NCBI GenBank assembly: GCA_001586965.3
Contig: LUCW03000619.1
Coordinates: forward strand, 1-55,904
DNA length: 55,904 bases
Origin: Sphaeroforma sirkka
Lineage: Eukaryota > Opisthokonta > Ichthyosporea > Ichthyophonida
Direction of reading: 5' to 3'
A program made the position numbers and the translations under genes. Within the stretch, counting starts at the first letter, position 1. Every line of letters begins with the position of its first letter. The notes under the pieces were generated by a model. It saw nothing but the letters and a program-made list of their open reading frames with translations. It did not search any database and was not told where the DNA came from. Below are positions 48,801 through 55,904 of the stretch, piece after piece.

Positions 48801-51800
48801 CCGGTCACGTACTGCAAATATTTCAATCCGTATAGGTACTGACCACAAGAGCCCATATTGAAGATTTCTTAACCGTTGGCCAACGATATCTAGACTGGAC
48901 CGGTCACGTACTGCAAATATTTCAATCCGTATAGGTACGAACCAGGAGAGCCCATATTGAAGATTTCTTAACCGTTGGCCAACGATATCTAAACTGGACC
49001 GGTCACGTACTGCAAATATTTCAATCCGTATAGGTACGAACCAGGAGAGCCCATATTGAAGATTTCTTAACCGTTGGCCAACGATATCTAAACTGGACCG
49101 GTCACGTACTGCAAATATTTCAATCCGTATAGGTACGAACCAGGAGAGCCCATATTGAAGATTTCTTAACCGTTGGCCAACGATATCTAGACTGGACCGG
49201 TCACGTACTGCAAATATTTCAATCCGTATAGGTACGAACCAGGAGAGCCCATATTGAAGATTTCTTAACCGTTGGCCAACGATATCTAAACTGGACCGGT
49301 CACGTACTGCAAATATTTCAATCCGTATAGGTACGAACCAGAAGAGCCCATATTGAAGATTTCTTAACCGTTGGCCAACGATATCTAGACTGGACCGGTC
49401 ACGTACTGCAAATATTTCAATCCGTATAGGTACGAACCAGGAGAGCCCATATTGAAGATTTCTTAACCGTTGGCCAACGATATCTAAACTGGACCGGTCA
49501 CGTACTGCAAATATTTCAATCCGTATAGGTACTAACCAGAAGAGCCCATATTGAAGATTTCTTAACCGTTGGCCAACGATATCTAGACTGGACCGGTCAC
49601 GTACTGCAAATATTTCAATCCGTATAGGTACGAACCAGGAGAGCCCATATTGAAGATTTCTTAACCGTTGGCCAACGATATCTAAACTGGACCGGTCACG
49701 TACTGCAAATATTTCAATCCGTATAGGTACGAACCAGGAGAGCCCATATTGAAGATTTCTTAACCGTTGGCCAACGATATCTAAACTGGACCGGTCACGT
49801 ACTGCAAATATTTCAATCCGTATAGGTACGAACCACAAGAGCCCATATTGAAGATTTCTTAACCGTTGGCCAACGATATCTAGACTGGACCGGTCACGTA
49901 CTGCAAATATTTCAATCCGTATAGGTACGAACCAGGAGAGCCCATATTGAAGATTTCTTAACCGTTGGCCAACGATATCTAAACTGGACCGGTCACGTAC
50001 TGCAAATATTTCAATCCGTATAGGTACGAACCAGGAGAGCCCATATTGAAGATTTCTTAACCGTTGGCCAACGATATCTAGACTGGACCGGTCACGTACT
50101 GCAAATATTTCAATCCGTATAGGTACTAACCAGGAGAGCCCATATTGAAGATTTCAACCGTTGGCCAACGATATCTATGGACCGGTCACGTACTGCAAAT
50201 ATTTCAATCCGTATAGGTACTAACCAGGAGAGCCCATATTGAAGATTTCTTAACCGTTGGCCAACGATATCTAGACTGGACCGGTCACGTACTGCAAATA
50301 TTTCAATCCGTATAGGTACGAACCAGGAGAGCCCATATTGAAGATTTCTTAACCGTTGGCCAACGATATCTAGACTGGACCGGTCACGTACTGCAAATAT
50401 TTCAATCCGTATAGGTACTAACCAGAAGAGCCCATATTGAAGATTTCTTAACCGTTGGCCAACGATATCTAGACTGGACCGGTCACGTACTGCAAATATT
50501 TCAATCCGTATAGGTACGAACCAGGAGAGCCCATATTGAAGATTTCTTAGCCGTTGGCCAACGATATCTAAACTGGACCGGTCACGTACTGCAAATATTT
50601 CAATCCGTATAGGTACTGACCACAAGAGCCCATATTGAAGATTTCTTAACCGTTGGCCAACGATATCTAGACTGGACCGGTCACGTACTGCAAATATTTC
50701 AATCCGTATAGGTACGAACCAGAAGAGCCCATATTGAAGATTTCTTAACCGTTGGCCAACGATATCTAAACTGGACCGGTCACGTACTGCAAATATTTCA
50801 ATCCGTATAGGTACGAACCAGAAGAGCCCATATTGAAGATTTCTTAACCGTTGGCCAACGATATCTAGACTGGACCGGTCACGTACTGCAAATATTTCAA
50901 TCCGTATAGGTACGAACCAGAAGAGCCCATATTGAAGATTTCTTAACCGTTGGCCAACGATATCTAAACTGGACCGGTCACGTACTGCAAATATTTCAAT
51001 CCGTATAGGTACGAAACCAGGAGAGCCCATATTGAAGATTTCTTAACCGTTGGCCAACGATATCTAAACTGGACCGGTCACGTACTGCAAATATTTCAAT
51101 CCGTATAGGTACGAACCAACCAGAGAGCCCATATTGAAGATTTCTTAACCGTTGGCCAACGATATCTAAACTGGACCGGTCACGTACTGCAAATATTTCA
51201 ATCCGTATAGGTACTAACCAGAAGAGCCCATATTGAAGATTTCTTAACCGTTGGCCAACGATATCTAGACTGGACCGGTCACGTACTGCAAATATTTCAA
51301 TCCGTATAGGTACGAACCAGGAGAGCCCATATTGAAGATTTCTTAACCGTTGGCCAACGATATCTAAACTGGACCGGTCACGTACTGCAAATATTTTCAA
51401 TCCGTATAGGTACTGACCACAAGAGCCCATATTGAAGATTTCTTAACCGTTGGCCAACGATATCTAGACTGGACCGGTCACGTACTGCAAATATTTCAAT
51501 CCGTATAGGTACTAACCAGAAGAGCCCGTATTGAAGATTTCTTAACCGTTGGCCAACGATATCTAGAATGGACCGGTCACGTACTGCAAATATTTCAATC
51601 CGTATAGGTACGAACCAGGAGAGCCCATATTGAAGATTTCTTAGCCGTTGGCCAACGATATCTAAACTGGACCGGTCACGTACTGCAAATATTTCAATCC
51701 GTATAGGTACGAACCACAAGAGCCCATATTGAAGATTTCTTAACCGTTGGCCAACGATATCTAGACTGGACCGGTCACGTACTGCAAATATTTCAATCCG

Positions 51801-54800
51801 TATAGGTACGAAACCAGGAGAGCCCATATTGAAGATTTCTTAACCGTTGGCCAACGATATCTAAACTGGACCGGTCACGTACTGCAAATATTTCAATCCG
51901 TATAGGTACGAACCAGGAGAGCCCATATTGAAGATTTCTTAACCGTTGGCCAACGATATCTAAACTGGACCGGTCACGTACTGCAAATATTTCAATCCGT
52001 ATAGGTACGAACCAGGAAGCCCATATTGAAGATTTCTTAACCGTTGGCCAACGATATCTAGACTGGACCGGTCACGTACTGCAAATATTTCAATCCGTAT
52101 AGGTACGAACCAGGAGAGCCCATATTGAAGATTTCTTAACCGTTGGCCAACGATATCTAGACTGGACCGGTCACGTACTGCAAATATTTCAATCAGTATA
52201 GGTACAAACCAGAAGAGCCCATATTGAAGATTTCTTAACAGTTGGCCAACGATGTCTAGACTGGACCGGTCACGTACTGCAAATATTTCAATCCGTATAG
52301 GTACGAACCAGGAGAGCCCATATTGAAGATTTCTTATCCGTTGGCCAACGATATCTAAACTGGACCGGTCACGTACTGCAAATATTTCAATCCGTATAGG
52401 TACTAACCACAAGAGCCCATATTGAAGATTTCTTAACCGTTGGCCAACGATATCTAGACTGGACCGGTCACGTACTGCAAATATTTCAATCCGTATAGGT
52501 ACGAACCAGGAGAGCCCATATTGAAGATTTCTTAACCGTTGGCCAACGATATCTAAACTGGACCGGTCACGTACTGCAAATATTTCAATCCGTATAGGTA
52601 CGAACCAGGAGAGCCCATATTGAAGATTTCTTAACCGTTGGCCAACGATATCTAAACTGGACCGGTCACGTACTGCAAATATTTCAATCCGTATAGGTAC
52701 TAACCAGAAGAGCCCATATTGAAGATTTCTTAACCGTTGGCCAACGATATCTAGACTGGACCGGTCACGTACTGCAAATATTTCAATCCGTATAGGTACG
52801 AACCAGGAGAGCCCATATTGAAGATTTCTTAACCGTTGGCCAACGATATCTAAACTGGACCGGTCACGTACTGCAAATATTTCAATCCGTATAGGTACTG
52901 ACCACAAGAGCCCATATTGAAGATTTCTTAACCGTTGGCCAACGATATCTAGACTGGACCGGTCACGTACTGCAAATATTTCAATCCGTATAGGTACGAA
53001 CCAGAGAGCCCATATTGAAGATTTCTTAACCGTTGGCCAACGATATCTAGACTGGACCGGTCACGTACTGCAAATATTTCAATCCGTATAGGTACGAACC
53101 AGAAGAGCCCATATTGAAGATTTCTTAACCGTTGGCCAACGATATCTAGACTGGACCGGTCACGTACTGCAAATATTTCAATCCGTATAGGTACGAACCA
53201 GGAGAGCCCATATTGAAGATTTCTTAACCGTTGGCCAACGATATCTAAACTGGACCGGTCACGTACTGCAAATATTTCAATCCGTATAGGTACTGAACCA
53301 CAAGAGCCCATATTGAAGATTTCTTAACCGTTGGCCAACGATATCTAGACTGGACCGGTCACGTACTGCAAATATTTCAATCCGTATAGGTACTAACCAG
53401 AAGAGCCCATATTGAAGATTTCTTAACCGTTGGCCAACGATATCTAGACTGGACCGGTCACGTACTGCAAATATTTCAATCCGTATAGGTACGAACCAGG
53501 AGAGCCCATATATTGAGATTTCTTAACCGTTGGCCAACGATATCTAAACTGGACCGGTCACGTACTGCAAATATTTCAATCCGTATAGGTACGAACCAGG
53601 AGAGCCCATATTGAAGATTTCTTAACCGTTGGCCAACGATATCTAAACTGGACCGGTCACGTACTGCAAATATTTCAATCCGTATAGGTACGAACCAGGA
53701 GAGCCCATATTGAAGATTTCTTAACCGTTGGCCAACGATATCTAGACTGGACCGGTCACGTACTGCAAATATTTCAATCCGTATAGGTACTGAACCAGAA
53801 GAGCCCATATTGAAGATTTCTTAACCGTTGGCCAACGATATCTAGACTGGACCGGTCACGTACTGCAAATATTTCAATCCGTATAGGTACGAACCAGGAG
53901 AGCCCATATTGAAGATTTCTTAACCGTTGGCCAACGATATCTAAACTGGACCGGTCACGTACTGCAAATATTTCAATCCGTATAGGTACGAACCAGGAGA
54001 GCCCATATTGAAGATTTCTTAACCGTTGGCCAACGATATCTAGACTGGACCGGTCACGTACTGCAAATATTTCAATCCGTATAGGTACTAACTAACCAGA
54101 AGAGCCCATATTGAAGATTTCTTAACCGTTGGCCAACGATATCTAGAATGGACCGGTCACGTACTGCAAATATTTCAATCCGTATAGGTACGAACCAGGA
54201 GAGCCCATATTGAAGATTTCTTAACCGTTGGCCAACGATATCTAAACTGGACCGGTCACGTACTGCAAATATTTCAATCCGTATAGGTACGAACCACAAG
54301 AGCCCATATTGAAGATTTCTTAACCGTTGGCCAACGATATCTAGACTGGACCGGTCACGTACTGCAAATATTTCAATCCGTATAGGTACGAACCAGGAGA
54401 GCCCATATTGAAGATTTCTTAACCGTTGGCCAACGATATCTAAACTGGACCGGTCACGTACTGCAAATATTTCAATCCGTATAGGTACGAACCAGGAGAG
54501 CCCATATTGAAGATTTCTTAACCGTTGGCCAACGATATCTAAACTGGACCGGTCACGTACTGCAAATATTTCAATCCGTATAGGTACGAACCAGGAGAGC
54601 CCATATTGAAGATTTCTTAACCGTTGGCCAACGATATCTAGACTGGACCGGTCACGTACTGCAAATATTTCAATCCGTATAGGTACGAACCAGAAGAGCC
54701 CATATTGAAGATTTCTTAACCGTTGGCCAACGATATCTAGAATGGACCGGTCACGTACTGCAAATATTTCAATCCGTATAGGTACGAACCAGGAGAGCCC

Positions 54801-55904
54801 ATATTGAAGATTTCTTATCCGTTGGCCAACGATATCTAAACTGGACCGGTCACGTACTGCAAATATTTCAATCCGTATAGGTACTGAACCAGGAGAGCCC
54901 ATATTGAAGATTTCTTAACCGTTGGCCAACGATATCTAGACTGGACCGGTCACGTACTGCAAATATTTCAATCCGTATAGGTACGAACCAGGAGAGCCCA
55001 TATAGAAGGTTTCTTAACGTTGGCCAACGATATCTAAACTGGACCGGTCACGTACTGCAAATATTTCAATCCGTATAGGTACGAACCAGGAGAGCCCATA
55101 TTGAAGATTTCTTAACCGTTGGCCAACGATATCTAGACTGGACCGGTCACGTACTGCAAATATTTCAATCCGTATAGGTACGAACCAGAAGAGCCCATAT
55201 TGAAGATTTCTTAACCGTTGGCCAACGATATCTAGACTGGACCGGTCACGTACTGCAAATATTTCAATCCGTATAGGTACGAACCAGGAGAGCCCATATT
55301 GAAGATTTCTTAACCGTTGGCCAACGATATCTAAACTGGACCGGTCACGTACTGCAAATATTTCAATCCGTATAGGTACTGAACCAGAAGAGCCCATATT
55401 GAAGATTTCTTAACCGTTGGCCAACGATATCTAGACTGGACCGGTCACGTACTGCAAATATTTCAATCCGTATAGGTACGAACCAGGAGAGCCCATATTG
55501 AAGATTTCTTAACCGTTGGCCAACGATATCTAAACTGGACCGGTCACGTACTGCAAATATTTCAATCCGTATAGGTACGAACCACAAGAGCCCATATTGA
55601 AGATTTCTTAACCGTTGGCCAACGATATCTAGATGGACCGGTCACGTACTGCAAATATTTCAATCCGTATAGGTACGAACCAGGAGAGCCCAGATATTGA
55701 AGATTTCTTAACCGTTGGCCAACGATATCTAAACTGGACCGGTCACGTACTGCAAATATTTCAATCCGTATAGGTACGAAACCAGAAGAGCCCATATTGA
55801 AGATTTCTTAACCGTTGGCCAACGATATCTAGACTGGGGTTTCTTAACCATATAGAAGATTTCTTAACCGTTGGCCAACGATATCTAAACTGGACCGGTC
55901 ACGT
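30817..55904. repeat. 99-bp satellite array, right block (about 250 monomers)
   Basis: Tandem 99-bp monomers to the window's end. From 30817 to about 34300 monomers are mixed (AGATAGAAGG, CAATCAGTATAGG, TTATCCG variants); from about 34400 onward they are very uniform (CATATTGAAGATTTCTTAACC). Within the uniform part two linked subtypes alternate: GTACTAACCAGAAG or ACCACAAG with TCTAGACTGG, and GTACGAACCAGGAG with TCTAAACTGG. Minus-strand frames up to 415 codons repeat a 33-residue unit (VPIRIEIFAVRDRSS...), but scattered 1-2 bp indels break them, so I call no protein. A rearranged monomer lies at about 55835-55865. Confidence 0.98.

Noticed and set aside
30817-55904. A giant repeat-protein gene built of 33-residue units on the minus strand
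   Set aside because: The frame is broken again and again by 1-2 bp indels, both strands are open in places, and there is no start, end or domain that stands out.

Overview
The window is nuclear DNA of a eukaryote. It holds a large tandem satellite, LTR retroelements of the Ty3/gypsy (chromovirus) kind with 4-bp target duplication, non-LTR (LINE) copies, and two Golgi-type glycosyltransferase genes with no obvious introns. The LINE tails carry short TAAACCC repeats, the C-strand of a TTTAGGG-type telomere. That, with intron-poor GT34 and GT64 family genes, fits an alga, an oomycete or another protist; I cannot name the species.

Layout. 1-3678: satellite, about 37 copies of a 99-bp monomer. 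3679-12624: Ty3/gypsy element A, coding on the minus strand, with 180-bp LTRs at both ends, a long leader on its right side, and a pol region that includes a DNA-adenine-methyltransferase-like domain and a chromodomain. 12625-15494: two head-to-tail, 5'-truncated LINE copies, each ending in two TAAACCC units. 15495-22249: ordinary chromosomal DNA with a GT34-like gene (minus, 17130-18179) and a GT64/exostosin-like gene (plus, 20722-21746, frameshifted), divergently arranged. 22250-22295: a 46-bp LTR scrap of the element A family. 22296-22554: about 2.6 satellite monomers. 22555-30816: copy B of the element A family, inserted in the satellite with a 4-bp CCAG duplication and itself hosting a second Ty3/gypsy element (element 2, plus strand, about 22762-29660). 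30817-55904: satellite, about 250 monomers, running off the window.

Reading it together: the satellite was probably one array. One LTR element (copy B) entered it with a target duplication and was later invaded by element 2. A separate 18.6-kb block (3679-22295), which carries two host genes and two LINE copies, is bounded on both sides by LTR ends of the same family, which suggests LTR-mediated rearrangement or an assembly join. Both Ty3/gypsy lineages carry a Dam-like domain between RNase H and integrase, an architecture better known from DIRS elements. The LINE tails suggest a link to telomeres. Long open frames inside the satellite exist only because 99 is divisible by 3; they are not genes. 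All LTR elements are treated as fossils.
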